A stretch of DNA of 64,000 nt, taken from contig JAWVFK010000006.1 in assembly GCA_033856175.1 (NCBI GenBank), forward strand, positions 1 to 64,000, written 5' to 3'. Below are positions 17,835-27,068 of the stretch, piece after piece; position 1 is the stretch's first letter, and the number at the start of each line of letters is the position of its first letter. The notes below the pieces were generated by a model. It was not told the DNA's origin. It searched no databases and worked only from the letters and a program-made list of their open reading frames with translations. The DNA is from JAWVFK01 sp033856175. GTDB lineage: Bacteria > Actinomycetota > Thermoleophilia > Solirubrobacterales > 70-9. The translations under genes and the position numbers were made by a program.

Positions 17835-19334
17835 GTGCCCTTCTACGTCACGACGCCGATCTACTACGTCAACGCCGAGCCCCATCTGGGCCACGCCTAC
17901 TCGACGATCGCCGCCGACATCATCGCCCGCCACATGCGCCAGCGCGGCGAGGAGGTCTTCTTCCAGACCGGCACCGACGAGCACGGCGAGCCCACCGCGC
18001 GAGCGGCCGAGGAGCAGGGCGTGACGGCACAGGAGCTCGCCGATCGCAACGCGCCGCGCTTCCAGGAGCTGATGCCGAAGATCGGCGTCTCGGCCGACTT
18101 CTTCATCCGCACGACCGACCCCCAGCACATCGCCAAGGTCCAGGAGATCATCCAGCGCGTCCACGACAACGGCTACGTCTACGAGGGCGCCTACGAGGGC
18201 TGGTACTGCCCCCGCTGCGCCGACTTCAAGACCGAGTCCGAGATCGCCGAGGGAAATCGCTGCCCGATCCACGGCATCGACCTCGACCGCGAGCGCGAGG
18301 AGAACTGGTTCTTCAAGCTCTCGGCGTTCCAGGAGCCGCTCGAGCGCCTCTACGAGGAGCAGCCCGACCTCGTCATCCCCGACTTCCGCCGCAACGAGGC
18401 GGTCTCGTTCATCAAGCAGGGCCTCCAGGACGTCTCGCTCTCGCGGCCGAAGCTGAGCTGGGGCGTGCCGCTGCCCTGGGACACGAGCCAGGTGATCTAC
18501 GTCTGGTGGGACGCCCTGCTCAACTACGTCAGCGGGCTGACCTATGCGCGCGAGGGCGAGGACCTGAGCGAGCGCTTCTGGCCGCCGGACGTCCAGGTGA
18601 TGGCGAAGGACATCCTCAAGTTCCACGCCGTCTACTGGCCGGCGCTGCTGATGGCCGCCGGCTACGAGCTGCCGCGGCGAATGGTCATCCACGGCTACCT
18701 GCTGATGGAGGGCCAGAAGATGTCGAAGTCGCTGGGCAACGTCCTCGACCCGTTCGAGGTGATCGAGCGCTTCGGCGCCGACGCCCTGCGCTTCTACTGC
18801 TTCCGCGAGGTCTCCTTCGGCCAGGACGGGTCGGTCTCGGCCGCCGGCTTCGAGTCGCGCTACGAGACCGAGCTCGCCAACGACTACGGCAACCTCGCCA
18901 GCCGCACGCTGGCGATGGTCGCCCGCTATCGCGACGGGGTGGTGCCGGAGGCGGCGGCCGATGAGGAGCTGGCGGCCGAGTTCCACAGCGCCTGCGCTCG
19001 TGTCCGCGAGCTGCTCGACAGCGCCGAGCTGACGCAGGCGCTCGAGGAGATCTGGAAGCTCGTGCGGCGGCTCAACCAGTACGTCGAGGAGCGCCGGCCG
19101 TGGGACCTGGCGAAGGACGACGCCAATGCGGCCGAGCTCGACACCGTCCTCTACAGCCTCTGCGAGGGCATGCGGGTCGCGACGCTGCTGCTCTTTCCCT
19201 ACATGCCGGCGACCGCCGACCGGCTGCTGGCGGCGCTTGGCGAGCAGGACCGCGCCCTGGCCGAGTTCGGCTCCCGCGGCGGCGGCCAGCGGGTCGAGAA
19301 GCTGCCGCCGCTGTTCCCCAAGCTCGATGCCTGA
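17835..19334 (+). CDS. metG: Methionyl-tRNA synthetase
   Basis: 499 residues, the short form without the C-terminal EMAP-like dimer domain. Class I signatures are FYVTTPIYYVNAEPHLGHAY (HIGH-type, HLGH), TGTDEHGEP and the KMSKS loop GQKMSKSLGNV. The connective peptide has a CPRC knuckle and a single later Cys (RCPIHG). It charges tRNA-Met and initiator tRNA. The start is GTG 17835, directly at the conserved N-terminus. Confidence 0.97.
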   Translation: MPFYVTTPIYYVNAEPHLGHAYSTIAADIIARHMRQRGEEVFFQTGTDEHGEPTARAAEEQGVTAQELADRNAPRFQELMPKIGVSADFFIRTTDPQHIAKVQEIIQRVHDNGYVYEGAYEGWYCPRCADFKTESEIAEGNRCPIHGIDLDREREENWFFKLSAFQEPLERLYEEQPDLVIPDFRRNEAVSFIKQGLQDVSLSRPKLSWGVPLPWDTSQVIYVWWDALLNYVSGLTYAREGEDLSERFWPPDVQVMAKDILKFHAVYWPALLMAAGYELPRRMVIHGYLLMEGQKMSKSLGNVLDPFEVIERFGADALRFYCFREVSFGQDGSVSAAGFESRYETELANDYGNLASRTLAMVARYRDGVVPEAAADEELAAEFHSACARVRELLDSAELTQALEEIWKLVRRLNQYVEERRPWDLAKDDANAAELDTVLYSLCEGMRVATLLLFPYMPATADRLLAALGEQDRALAEFGSRGGGQRVEKLPPLFPKLDA

Positions 19335-19361
19335 GCCGGGCCCGCCGGTGCGGGTGGCGGC

Positions 19362-20207
19362 GTGAGCAAAGCCGCCTTCGAGGCGCGCGGCCTGGGCAAG
19401 CAATACGGCGCCACCACGGCGCTCAGCGGCGTCGATCTGACCGTCGGCGAAGCGGAGCTGGTCGGCCTGCTCGGGCCCAACGGCGCCGGCAAATCGACGC
19501 TGACGAAGATCGCCTGCGGCCTCGTCCACCCCTCCAGCGGCGAGGCGACGGTGTGCGGGCACGCCGCCGGGTCCTCGCCGGCGCGGGCGTGCATGGGCTA
19601 TCTCGCGGAGACCTTTCGCTTCCCCGCCTGGTCGAGCGCCGTGGAGCTCTTGGAGCTTCACCAGCGCCTTGCCCGTTCGGAAGGTGGCGCCGGCGAGCCC
19701 GCTGAGCTGCTCGAGATGGTCGGCTTGGCCGATGCCGCCGACGTTCGCGTGGGGGAGATGTCGAAGGGAATGCAGCAGCGGCTCGGCATCGCCCAGGCGC
19801 TCATCGGCCGGCCACGGATGCTTTTCCTGGACGAGCCGACGAGCGCCCTCGACCCAGCCGGCAGGCGAGTCGTCCGCCGCCTGCTCGAGCAGCTCCGCGA
19901 GCGCGGCGTCTCGGCGCTGCTCAGCTCGCACCTGCTCGGCGAGGTCGAGCTCGTCTGCGATCGCGTCGCGATCCTCTCCGGCGGCCGCCTTGTCGCCGAG
20001 GGCAGGCCCGACGAGCTCGTTCGCGGCCGTGGCGTCGCCGTCGAGACGGGGTCGGGGGAGCGCCTGTTCGAGGAGGCCGGGCGTGAGGATGCGCCGCGGA
20101 TCGTCAGCGACCTGGTCGCGGCGGGGGAGCGCGTCTACGGCGTGCGGGTGCTGCGCAGCAGCCTCGAGGACGTCTACCTCGACGCCGTGGGGGAGGACCC
20201 CGGATGA
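19362..20207 (+). CDS. ABC transporter ATP-binding protein
   Basis: 281 residues with a GTG start. Walker A is GPNGAGKST, the signature is MSKGMQQR (a variant of LSGGQ typical of export-type subunits), Walker B is MLFLDEPTSALDP, and the switch His is in LLSSHLLGE. The C-terminal ~70 residues form an extra domain common in ABC-2 exporters. It overlaps the permease gene by 4 bp (ATGA), so the two make one exporter. Confidence 0.93.
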   Translation: MSKAAFEARGLGKQYGATTALSGVDLTVGEAELVGLLGPNGAGKSTLTKIACGLVHPSSGEATVCGHAAGSSPARACMGYLAETFRFPAWSSAVELLELHQRLARSEGGAGEPAELLEMVGLADAADVRVGEMSKGMQQRLGIAQALIGRPRMLFLDEPTSALDPAGRRVVRRLLEQLRERGVSALLSSHLLGEVELVCDRVAILSGGRLVAEGRPDELVRGRGVAVETGSGERLFEEAGREDAPRIVSDLVAAGERVYGVRVLRSSLEDVYLDAVGEDPG

Positions 20208-21061
20208 GCGCGGTCGCGACGATCCTTCGCTACGGCATTCGCGAGAGCATGCGGCGGCGGGTCTTCCTCGTCGTCTTCGTCCTGACGGTCGCATTCCTCG
20301 CCCTCTATGCCGTCGGCGCCGCCTTCGCCTTCAAGGACGTCGGCAACTTCGCCGACAGCGCCCCCGAGATCCTCGACGCCCGCGCCTTCACCGGGGCGAC
20401 GATCCTCGGGCTGGCGATGTTCGCGACCTTCTTCCTCGGCACGGTCCTGGCGGTCTTCCTGACGCTCGGCGTCGTCCGCGGCGACGCCGAGCGCGGCCTG
20501 CTGCAGCCGCTGGTCGTCCGCCCGATAGGCCGCTCGGTGCTGCTCTGGTCGCGCTTCGCCGGCGCGGCGGCGGTATCGGGCGGCTACGTGCTCGTCGTCT
20601 ACGGCCTCGCCGTCGCCATCACCGCGATCGCCGGGAGCTGGTGGCCCGATCACATCGTCACCCCCGGCATCGGGCTCGCGGCGGGCGTCGTCATCGTCGC
20701 GGCGCTCTCGCTGCTGGCCTCGATCTTCCTCTCGGCAACGGCCCAGGGAATCGCCGTGCTGATGCTCTTCGGCGGCGGCCTGACCGCCGGGCTGCTCGGC
20801 GAGATCGGCAAGGCGCTCGACTCGGCGACGCTGCGCGAGATCGCCCGAGTTGCCTCCTGGGCATTGCCGTTCGAGGCGCTCTACGAAGGCGGCCTGCGGG
20901 CGCTGATCTCGAACACGGAGGGGCTGACGGGGGCGATCCTCAGCCTGGGGCCGTTTGGCGGCGCCCAGGGAGCCGGGCCGCTGCTCGCCCTCTGGGCCGT
21001 GATCTATCTCGCCGCAGTCCTCGGCATCGGCGCAGCCGCATTCGCCCGCCGGGACCTCTAG
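20204..21061 (+). CDS. ABC-2 type transporter permease
   Basis: 285 residues with six hydrophobic segments, starting with LRYGIRESMRRRVFLVVFVLTVAFLALYA and a NosY/ABC-2-type pattern (GDAERGLLQPLVVRPIGRSVLLWSRF). It starts at ATG 20204 inside the ATPase stop codon and partners that ATPase. The substrate is not indicated. A leaderless tatD gene follows 34 bp later. Confidence 0.9.
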   Translation: MSAVATILRYGIRESMRRRVFLVVFVLTVAFLALYAVGAAFAFKDVGNFADSAPEILDARAFTGATILGLAMFATFFLGTVLAVFLTLGVVRGDAERGLLQPLVVRPIGRSVLLWSRFAGAAAVSGGYVLVVYGLAVAITAIAGSWWPDHIVTPGIGLAAGVVIVAALSLLASIFLSATAQGIAVLMLFGGGLTAGLLGEIGKALDSATLREIARVASWALPFEALYEGGLRALISNTEGLTGAILSLGPFGGAQGAGPLLALWAVIYLAAVLGIGAAAFARRDL

Positions 21062-21083
21062 CCGGCCGGCGCGGGCACACGCC

Positions 21084-21089
21084 TAGACT
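21084..21089 (+). promoter_or_regulatory. Putative -10 box TAGACT for leaderless tatD
   Basis: TAGACT ends 6 nt before GTG 21096; no Shine-Dalgarno is visible. It would drive the tatD-rsmA-ispE-DedA/PAP2 run. Confidence 0.45.
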
Positions 21090-21095
21090 TGCGCA

Positions 21096-21845
21096 GTGGT
21101 CGACACGCATGCCCACCTCGGCATCTGCGGGCCGGTGAGCGGGGAGCTGGTCGCCTCGGCGCGGCTCAGCGGCGTCAGCCGCATCCTCAACGTCGGCATG
21201 GACGACGCCGGCAACGCCGAGGCGCTCGCCCTTGCCGAGGCCTATGAGGAGGTCTACGCGGCGGTCGGCCGCCATCCCAACCAGGCCGAGGGATTCGACG
21301 ACGAGGCGGCTGCGGCGATCGAGCGCGCCGCCGCCCATCCGCGCGTGCGGGCGATCGGCGAGACCGGGCTCGACTTCTATCGGGATCACGCCTCGCCGGA
21401 CGCCCAGCAGGTTGCCTTCGAGGCGCAGATCGAGATCGCCAGGCGAGCGGGCCTGCCGCTGATCATCCACATGCGCGACGCCGCCGAGGAGACCTTCGCC
21501 ACGCTCGCCGAGCGTGCCGAGAGCGTCTCGGTGCTGCTGCACTGCTTCTCGGCGCCCGAGCGGGTCGAGGAAGCGGCCGAGCGCGGCTGGTACTGCTCCT
21601 TCGCCGGCAACGTCACCTACCCGAACGCGGGCGAGCTGCGCAAGGCCGCCGCCGCTGTCCCGGACGAGCTGCTGCTCTGCGAGACCGATGCCCCCTTCCT
21701 CGCGCCGCAGCCGATGCGCGGCAAGCCGAACGAGCCGGCCAACGTCGTCGAGACCGCCGAGCGGCTGGCCGAGGTTCGCGGCATCGGCTATCGCGAGCTC
21801 GAGGCGCTGGTCGACGCCAACGCGGCGAGGCTCTTCGGATGGTGA
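21096..21845 (+). CDS. tatD: TatD-family metal-dependent hydrolase/DNase
   Basis: 249 residues. The TIM-barrel amidohydrolase metal motifs are present: VDTHAHLG (HxH), GETGLDFYRDH, IHMRDAAEET, LHCFSAP and CETDAPFLAPQ. TatD proteins are 3'-5' exonucleases or metal hydrolases. The GTG start lies next to the conserved DTHAH block. The 3' end overlaps rsmA by 7 bp, a common tatD-rsmA arrangement. Confidence 0.93.
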   Translation: MVDTHAHLGICGPVSGELVASARLSGVSRILNVGMDDAGNAEALALAEAYEEVYAAVGRHPNQAEGFDDEAAAAIERAAAHPRVRAIGETGLDFYRDHASPDAQQVAFEAQIEIARRAGLPLIIHMRDAAEETFATLAERAESVSVLLHCFSAPERVEEAAERGWYCSFAGNVTYPNAGELRKAAAAVPDELLLCETDAPFLAPQPMRGKPNEPANVVETAERLAEVRGIGYRELEALVDANAARLFGW

Positions 21846-22642
21846 GCCGGCGCCAGCGCCGGCTCGGTCAGAACTTCCTCGCCGACCAGAACCTGCTCGA
21901 AGCGATCGTTCGCCACGCCGAGCTCGAGCCGACGGAGGTCATCCTCGAGATCGGCGGCGGCGCCGGGGCGCTGACCCAGCGGCTGGCGCCGGAGGTCCTG
22001 CGCCTCCACGTCGTCGAGAAGGACGAGCGCCTGCGCAAGACGCTCGAGGGGGTCGCAACGCGGGCCAGCAACGTCGAGCTGCACTGGGGCGACGCGATGA
22101 AGATCGGCCTGCGCGCCTTCGACCCGACGCCGACCAAGCTCGTCGCCAACCTGCCCTACTCGATCGCGACGCCGCTGCTGCTGCGGACGATCGAGGAGAT
22201 GCCCGAGCTGACGAGCTGGACGGTGATGGTCCAGCGCGAGATCGCCGACCGGCTGAGCGCCGCCCCCGGCAGCCGCGTCTACGGGGCGCCGAGCGTGCTC
22301 GCCCAGGTCGCCTGCGACATCGAGCTGCTGCGCAAGGTCGACCCCGCCGTCTTCAAGCCGCGGCCGAAGGTCGACTCGGCGCTGATCGGCCTGCGACGGC
22401 GCGGCTCGGCCGCTCCCGAGCCGCTGCGGCGCCTGGTCCGTGGCGCCTTCGCCCATCGCCGCAAGGCGCTTCCTCGCTCGCTCGAGCTGGCCGTCCCCGG
22501 CTCGCGGAAGCTCGCGCTCGAGGCGCTGGAGGGCCTCGGCCTGCCGCTCGACGCCCGCGCCGAGGCGCTCAGCCCGACCGACTTCATCGCCCTGGCGCTG
22601 CGGCTGGCGCCGACGCTGGTTCCCGAGGATGCAGGCCGATGA
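21839..22642 (+). CDS. rsmA: 16S rRNA dimethyladenosine transferase
   Basis: 267 residues. It begins with the family signature RRQRRLGQNFL, then the SAM motif LEIGGGAGALTQRL, and the catalytic NLPYSIATPLL (NLPY). It dimethylates A1518/A1519 of 16S rRNA (KsgA). It is translationally coupled on both sides: a 7-bp overlap with tatD and an ATGA overlap with ispE. Confidence 0.96.
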   Translation: MVSRRQRRLGQNFLADQNLLEAIVRHAELEPTEVILEIGGGAGALTQRLAPEVLRLHVVEKDERLRKTLEGVATRASNVELHWGDAMKIGLRAFDPTPTKLVANLPYSIATPLLLRTIEEMPELTSWTVMVQREIADRLSAAPGSRVYGAPSVLAQVACDIELLRKVDPAVFKPRPKVDSALIGLRRRGSAAPEPLRRLVRGAFAHRRKALPRSLELAVPGSRKLALEALEGLGLPLDARAEALSPTDFIALALRLAPTLVPEDAGR

Positions 22643-23472
22643 TCGTCGAGGCGCCGGCGAAGCTCAACCTCTGCCTCTACGTCGGCCCGCCGCGGCCCGA
22701 CGGCCTGCACGAGGTCCGCTCGATCTTCCAGCCCCTCGACCTCGCCGACCGGATCTCGATCAGCGAGGGCGCCGAAGCCGACGAGGTGCTCTGCCCGGCG
22801 ATCGAGGGGCCGGAGCTGGCGTCCGCGGCGCTCGCGCGCTTGCGCGATGCCGGCTGGGACGGACCGCGGCTGCGGATCGAGATCGAGAAGCGGATCCCGG
22901 TTGCCGCCGGCCTTGGCGGCGGCAGCGCCGACGCGGCGGCGGTGCTGCGGCTGGCGGCGGGCGAGGTCGACGGGCTCGAGGCGATCGCCGCCGGGCTGGG
23001 CGCCGACGTTCCCTCGCAGCTGGCGCCGCGGACCGCGCTGGTCTGCGGAGCTGGCGAGCACGTCGAGCCGATCGCCGAGCCGGCGCCTTTCGCGATCGTC
23101 CTCGTGCCGATCGCGCCCGGCCTCTCGGCCGCCGAGGTCTACGCCGAGGCCGATCGGCTGGGCGGTCTGCGCAGCGCCGAGGAGCTCGCGCAGCTGGGGG
23201 AGGCGCTGGCGGCGGTCGTCGCGGCGGGCGCCTCGCCGCTCGAGTACGCCGATCTGCTGGTCAACGATCTCCAGCCGGCGGCGGTGTCGCTGCGGCCGGC
23301 GATCGCAGCGGTCCTCGGGGAGCTGCGCGATGCCGGCGCGCGGGCGGCGCTGGTGACCGGCTCGGGGCCGACGGCTTTCGGCCTCTTCGCCGATCGCGAT
23401 GAGGCCGAGCAGGCCGCTGGGGCTCTGGCCGTGCGCGGAGCGATCGTCGCCGAACCGCGGCGGGCGCTCTGA
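22639..23472 (+). CDS. ispE: 4-diphosphocytidyl-2-C-methyl-D-erythritol kinase
   Basis: 277 residues from ATG 22639, whose ATGA overlaps the rsmA stop. The GHMP-kinase motifs are clear: APAKLNLCLYVG with Lys in the active site, PVAAGLGGGSADAAA (ATP loop), and the late ALVTGSGPTAFGLF. It phosphorylates CDP-ME in the non-mevalonate isoprenoid pathway. The rsmA-ispE order is widely conserved. Its stop overlaps the next ATG (TGATG). Confidence 0.95.
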   Translation: MIVEAPAKLNLCLYVGPPRPDGLHEVRSIFQPLDLADRISISEGAEADEVLCPAIEGPELASAALARLRDAGWDGPRLRIEIEKRIPVAAGLGGGSADAAAVLRLAAGEVDGLEAIAAGLGADVPSQLAPRTALVCGAGEHVEPIAEPAPFAIVLVPIAPGLSAAEVYAEADRLGGLRSAEELAQLGEALAAVVAAGASPLEYADLLVNDLQPAAVSLRPAIAAVLGELRDAGARAALVTGSGPTAFGLFADRDEAEQAAGALAVRGAIVAEPRRAL

Positions 23473-25001
23473 TGGCTGCGAGCACTGGGAAATCCAGCGG
23501 CCGAGGCTCAGGCGCCTCTGGTGGCAGGGGTGGCAAGGGCGCCGGCCACGGCTTCAACTGGCGGCTCGTGGCGATCGCCGCCGCCGCCTTCGTCGCCTAT
23601 CTCGTCGTCAAGCGGTTCCTGCCCGACGTCAGCCCGCAGCAGGCGCTCGACGACGCCGCGACAAAGCTCGGCAACTGGACCTATCCGCTCGTCGGCGCAC
23701 TCGCCTTCGGCGAGACCGGCGCCTTCATCGGCCTCGTCCTGCCCGGCGAGTTCGCCGTCATCCTCGGCGGCGCCGTCGCCGGCCAGGGCGTGATCTCGCT
23801 GCCATTGATCCTCGCCGTCGCCTGGCTCTCGGCCTTCCTCGGCGACACGACGGGGTTCACGATCGGACATCGGGTCGGCCGCGCCTTCCTGCTCCGTCAC
23901 GGGCCGCGCGTCGGCATCACCGAGGAGCGGTTCTCGGCAGTCGAGCGCCACTTCGCCCGCCACGGCGGTAAGACGATCATCATCGGCCGCTTCATCAGCT
24001 TCGTCCGGCCGCTGGCGCCCTTTATCGCCAGCGGCTCGGGGATGCGCTATCGCGACTTCGCGCCCTACAGCATCCTCGGCACCGGCCTCTGGGCGATCGC
24101 CTTCGTCCTGCTCGGCTATTTCGGCTCGCGCAGCCTCGATCGCGTCGCCGAGCTGGCCAACAAGGGCTCGCTCGTGCTGGGCGTGCTGGTCGCCCTCGTG
24201 ACGGCGATTTGGATTGCGGGCCGCTACCTGCGCAGCGCCGAGCACCGTCGCCGGATCGCCGCCTGGATCGAGCGCCGGCGCCTGCTGCGGCCGGGCCTGC
24301 TACTGGCGCGGCGCCTGCGCGGGCCGGCGCGGTTCGCGCTCGACCGCCTCCGCCCGGGGACGACGCTGGGCCTCGAGTTCACGACCCTGCTGGCTGTCGC
24401 GGCCGTCGGCCTCTTCGTCCTCATCGCCTACACGACGGTGATCGTCGCCAACCCGGCGCCGACGACCGGAGACCACACGGCGCTGGAGCTCGCCCGCCAG
24501 CTCTACAGCGGCTGGCTGACCTCGCTCGCCAAGGCGGTGACCCAGTTCGGCGCCTTCTACGTGGTCGTGCCGCTGGCGCTGGCCTCGGCCGTCGTGCTCG
24601 GCGCTCGCAGGCGCTGGGCCGAGATGTGGGTTCTGCTCGCCGCGATGGCGATCATCGTCGTCGCCACCGCCGACATCAAGGACGCGGTCGGGCGGCCGCG
24701 TCCTCCGGACCGTCTCTTCGATGTCTCCAACCCGGCGTTCCCCAGCGCCCACGCGTCCTATTCGGTCTTCTACGTCTGGCTGGGGACGATGTTCTCGATC
24801 CGGCTGCGGGCGGGAATTCCGCGCGGCGGCGCGCTGATCTTCGCCGGCCTGGCGGTGGCCCTGCTGATTGGCCTGACCAGGGTCTATCTGCGGGTTCACT
24901 ACCTCAGCGACGTCACCTCGGGCTGGGCGCTGGGCGCAGCCTCGTTCGCTCTCTGCGGCGTGGTCGCGCTGATCGTCACCCACTTGCGGCAAAATCACTG
25001 A
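23472..25001 (+). CDS. DedA (SNARE-associated) - PAP2 phosphatase fusion membrane protein
   Basis: 509 residues. After a Gly/Ser-rich start and one TM helix, residues ~70-240 are a DedA/VTT domain (GETGAFIGLVLPGEFAVILGG, FLGDTTGFTIGHRVGR, GRFISFVRPLAPFIAG-like). After a basic linker (~255-300), residues ~310-505 are a PAP2 lipid phosphatase with its three motifs: KDAVGRPRP (KX6RP), PSAHASY (PSGH variant) and RVYLRVHYLSD (RX5HX3D). DedA proteins are lipid scramblases or transporters and PAP2 enzymes dephosphorylate lipid phosphates such as undecaprenyl-PP or phosphatidate. The fusion suggests coupled flipping and dephosphorylation of a lipid carrier. The ATG overlaps the ispE stop. Confidence 0.9.
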   Translation: MAASTGKSSGRGSGASGGRGGKGAGHGFNWRLVAIAAAAFVAYLVVKRFLPDVSPQQALDDAATKLGNWTYPLVGALAFGETGAFIGLVLPGEFAVILGGAVAGQGVISLPLILAVAWLSAFLGDTTGFTIGHRVGRAFLLRHGPRVGITEERFSAVERHFARHGGKTIIIGRFISFVRPLAPFIASGSGMRYRDFAPYSILGTGLWAIAFVLLGYFGSRSLDRVAELANKGSLVLGVLVALVTAIWIAGRYLRSAEHRRRIAAWIERRRLLRPGLLLARRLRGPARFALDRLRPGTTLGLEFTTLLAVAAVGLFVLIAYTTVIVANPAPTTGDHTALELARQLYSGWLTSLAKAVTQFGAFYVVVPLALASAVVLGARRRWAEMWVLLAAMAIIVVATADIKDAVGRPRPPDRLFDVSNPAFPSAHASYSVFYVWLGTMFSIRLRAGIPRGGALIFAGLAVALLIGLTRVYLRVHYLSDVTSGWALGAASFALCGVVALIVTHLRQNH

Positions 25002-25002
25002 C

Positions 25003-25245
25003 TTGCTTCCCCACACCCTGACCAAGCATCCGGAGTACCTGTTCTTTGGCGGCGCGGCGCTGATCAGCCTGATCGCCTTCGTCGGCCTGATCCTCGTCCC
25101 GGCGCTCGGCTCCTACGGCCGCGTTTGGGAGAAGATCGCCGCCTCGTTCCTGTCGCTGATCGTCCTGGCGACCTTGGTGCTGATCGGCGTAGCCCTCGGC
25201 GTGGCCATCGTCTACTACTACAACGACCTCTCGGGAGTCCTCTAA
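25003..25245 (+). CDS. Small two-helix membrane protein
   Basis: 80 residues from TTG 25003, one base after the DedA-PAP2 stop, so it is probably in the same operon. Two hydrophobic helices (ALISLIAFVGLILVPAL and LSLIVLATLVLIGVALGVAIVYYY) are separated by a short basic loop. No family is recognised; an accessory role to the preceding lipid-handling protein is possible. Conservation of coding bias supports it as real. Confidence 0.7.
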   Translation: MLPHTLTKHPEYLFFGGAALISLIAFVGLILVPALGSYGRVWEKIAASFLSLIVLATLVLIGVALGVAIVYYYNDLSGVL

Positions 25246-25275
25246 GCCGGCTCAGATTGTCTCCGCGCCTAACAT

Positions 25276-26514
25276 GTGGCGGTGGCGACGGCTAAGAAGG
25301 GGGCTAAAACCCCTGCAAAAGATGGAGTTGTAAGCCTCGATGAGCTCTCTGGGGCGATCGAGTCGGGCGCCGGCCTGCCCGCGGTCGCCCGCGCCGCCGC
25401 CAAGGTGCTCGACGCCAGCGTCGCGCTGATCGACCGTACGAGCGCCGTGCTCGCCGTCGCCGCGGCCTCGCCCGACGAGGAGCGCAAGCTGCTCTCGGCG
25501 GCTGACGGGGTCGAGTCGCTCGAGCTGCGGGTGGCCGACGCGGTCGTCGGCACGCTGCGCTACCGGCCCCGCAGCGGCGCCGACAGCGGCCTCAGCCGGA
25601 TGGTCTCGACGCTGCTCGCGCTCGAGCTCGAGCGCTCGCGGGCGCCCGAATGGGCGAGCGAGGAGGCGTCCGGCGGCTTCGTCGCCGCGCTGCTCGCTCG
25701 CGAGGTGACCGACCGCGGCGACATCCTCGCTCGCGCCTCCGAGCTGGGCGCCGACCTCGGGCAGGGCGGCGGCGTCGCGATCGTCCGCGCCGCGCCGCGC
25801 GCTCCCCAGGACGGCGACTGGCGCGCCCGGGTGCTGACGCTGGTGACGCGGGCGGCTCGAGCGGTCAGCCCGGGCGCGCTGCCTGGCCTGGCCGAGGGCG
25901 AGTCGGGCGAGGTCGTGGTGATCGCGCCGGTGGGTGACGACGAGCGGCTGCGCCGCGCCGCCGAGGGCCTTTCGCGCGAGCTCGCCGAGGGGCTCGCCGG
26001 CTTCGTCGTCACCGTCGCCCACAGCCGCCACGCGGCCGATCCGGTCGACCTCTACCGCGCCGGCAAGGAGGCGCGCCTCGCCGCCAACGTCGCCGAGGCC
26101 GAGGGCCTGGGCGTGCTCGCATTCGAGGACACCGGCGCCTATCGCCTGCTGCTGCCGGCGATGAGCGAGGACCCCGGCGAGCTGGAGCGCTTCTACTCCG
26201 AGACGATCGAGCCGCTGATCGCCTACGACGAGCAGTACGAGACCGAGCTGACGACGACGGTCGAGGCCTACCTCGAGAACGACGGCAACGTCGCCGCGAC
26301 GGCGCAGCAGCTCTTCACCCACCGCCACACGATTCGCTACCGCCTCGAGCGCGCCAAGGAGCTCTGCGGCCACGACGTCGCCTCGACCGCCGGCCGCGAG
26401 AAGCTCGGCCTCGGGCTCAAGGCGATGAGGGTGCTCGGCATCCCCTCGCCCCGCGGCCCGGCGCTCGAGCCCGGCGCCGGCGCCGGCAAGGTTCCGCGCT
26501 CGGGCGAGGATTGA
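25276..26514 (+). CDS. PucR/CdaR-type transcriptional regulator
   Basis: 412 residues. The C-terminal ~60 residues hold the PucR helix-turn-helix (YLENDGNVAATAQQLFTHRHTIRYRLERAKEL), preceded by a GGDEF-like degenerate middle domain, and the N-terminus (~residues 15-110) is a sensory GAF-like region. The GTG at 25276 is chosen; the overlapping ATG at 25274 is in another frame. PucR-type regulators commonly control purine, sugar-acid or stress genes. The target is unknown. The 3' end overlaps the next gene by the TTGA junction. Confidence 0.88.
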   Translation: MAVATAKKGAKTPAKDGVVSLDELSGAIESGAGLPAVARAAAKVLDASVALIDRTSAVLAVAAASPDEERKLLSAADGVESLELRVADAVVGTLRYRPRSGADSGLSRMVSTLLALELERSRAPEWASEEASGGFVAALLAREVTDRGDILARASELGADLGQGGGVAIVRAAPRAPQDGDWRARVLTLVTRAARAVSPGALPGLAEGESGEVVVIAPVGDDERLRRAAEGLSRELAEGLAGFVVTVAHSRHAADPVDLYRAGKEARLAANVAEAEGLGVLAFEDTGAYRLLLPAMSEDPGELERFYSETIEPLIAYDEQYETELTTTVEAYLENDGNVAATAQQLFTHRHTIRYRLERAKELCGHDVASTAGREKLGLGLKAMRVLGIPSPRGPALEPGAGAGKVPRSGED

Positions 26515-27041
26515 GCGAGCCGGCGGTGGTGCCGGGGGTGGTGATATCGGCAGTCGAGCGTCTCGACGCTCAGCCGGAGGTCGTCTTCGACTTCCTCTCG
26601 TCGCTCGAGAATCACTGGCAAATCGCCGGTCGCTGGATCGAGGTCGTCAGCCTGAAGGGCCCGCCCGGCGCCCCCGACGGCGCGTCGTTCGATCGCGCCG
26701 AGGTGGTGATGCGAGGTCCCCTAGGCATCAGCCGGCGGGCGCGCACACGTGTGCTCGCCGCCGAGCGACCCCGGTTGATGCACGGAAGGGCCGAGCTGGG
26801 GCGGAGCACGGTGGCGTCGGTCCGCTGGGAGCTGCGTCCCGTCGGCGATGGCACGGAGGTCGCGCTTTCGGCGACCGTCGAGCAGGCCGGCATCTTCGAC
26901 AGGTTGATGCTGGCACTCGGAGGGCGCGCCTGGCTGCGCCGCTCGTTCGTCGACGTCCTGACCCAGCTTCGCCAGCAGCCCGCCCTCGTCAAGGCGTCGG
27001 TAGCGCTGGCCGCGCGCCGCGCGCCCGTCTCGGCGCCCTAG
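26511..27041 (+). CDS. SRPBCC-fold (polyketide cyclase/START-like) protein
   Basis: 176 residues from TTG 26511, overlapping the PucR stop. The pattern VERLDAQPEVVFDFLSSLENHWQIAGRWIEV is typical of SRPBCC proteins (helix-grip fold with N-terminal beta strand and PxxVFxFl), followed by strands ending in a long C-terminal helix. These bind hydrophobic ligands. The ligand is unknown. Direct coupling to a PucR regulator hints at a shared role. Confidence 0.75.
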   Translation: MSEPAVVPGVVISAVERLDAQPEVVFDFLSSLENHWQIAGRWIEVVSLKGPPGAPDGASFDRAEVVMRGPLGISRRARTRVLAAERPRLMHGRAELGRSTVASVRWELRPVGDGTEVALSATVEQAGIFDRLMLALGGRAWLRRSFVDVLTQLRQQPALVKASVALAARRAPVSAP

Positions 27042-27068
27042 AGGGCCACCGAAACTGCAACCAGAAGG

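Noticed and set aside
17673..20294. 873-residue open frame on the minus strand opposite metG and the ABC ATPase
   Set aside because: Antisense shadow of high-GC coding DNA: composition is Arg/Ala/Gly/Leu-rich with no domain, and both sense genes are unmistakable.
25274..25276. ATG 25274 as the start of the PucR-type gene
   Set aside because: It is in a different frame; GTG 25276 opens the frame that carries the PucR domain.
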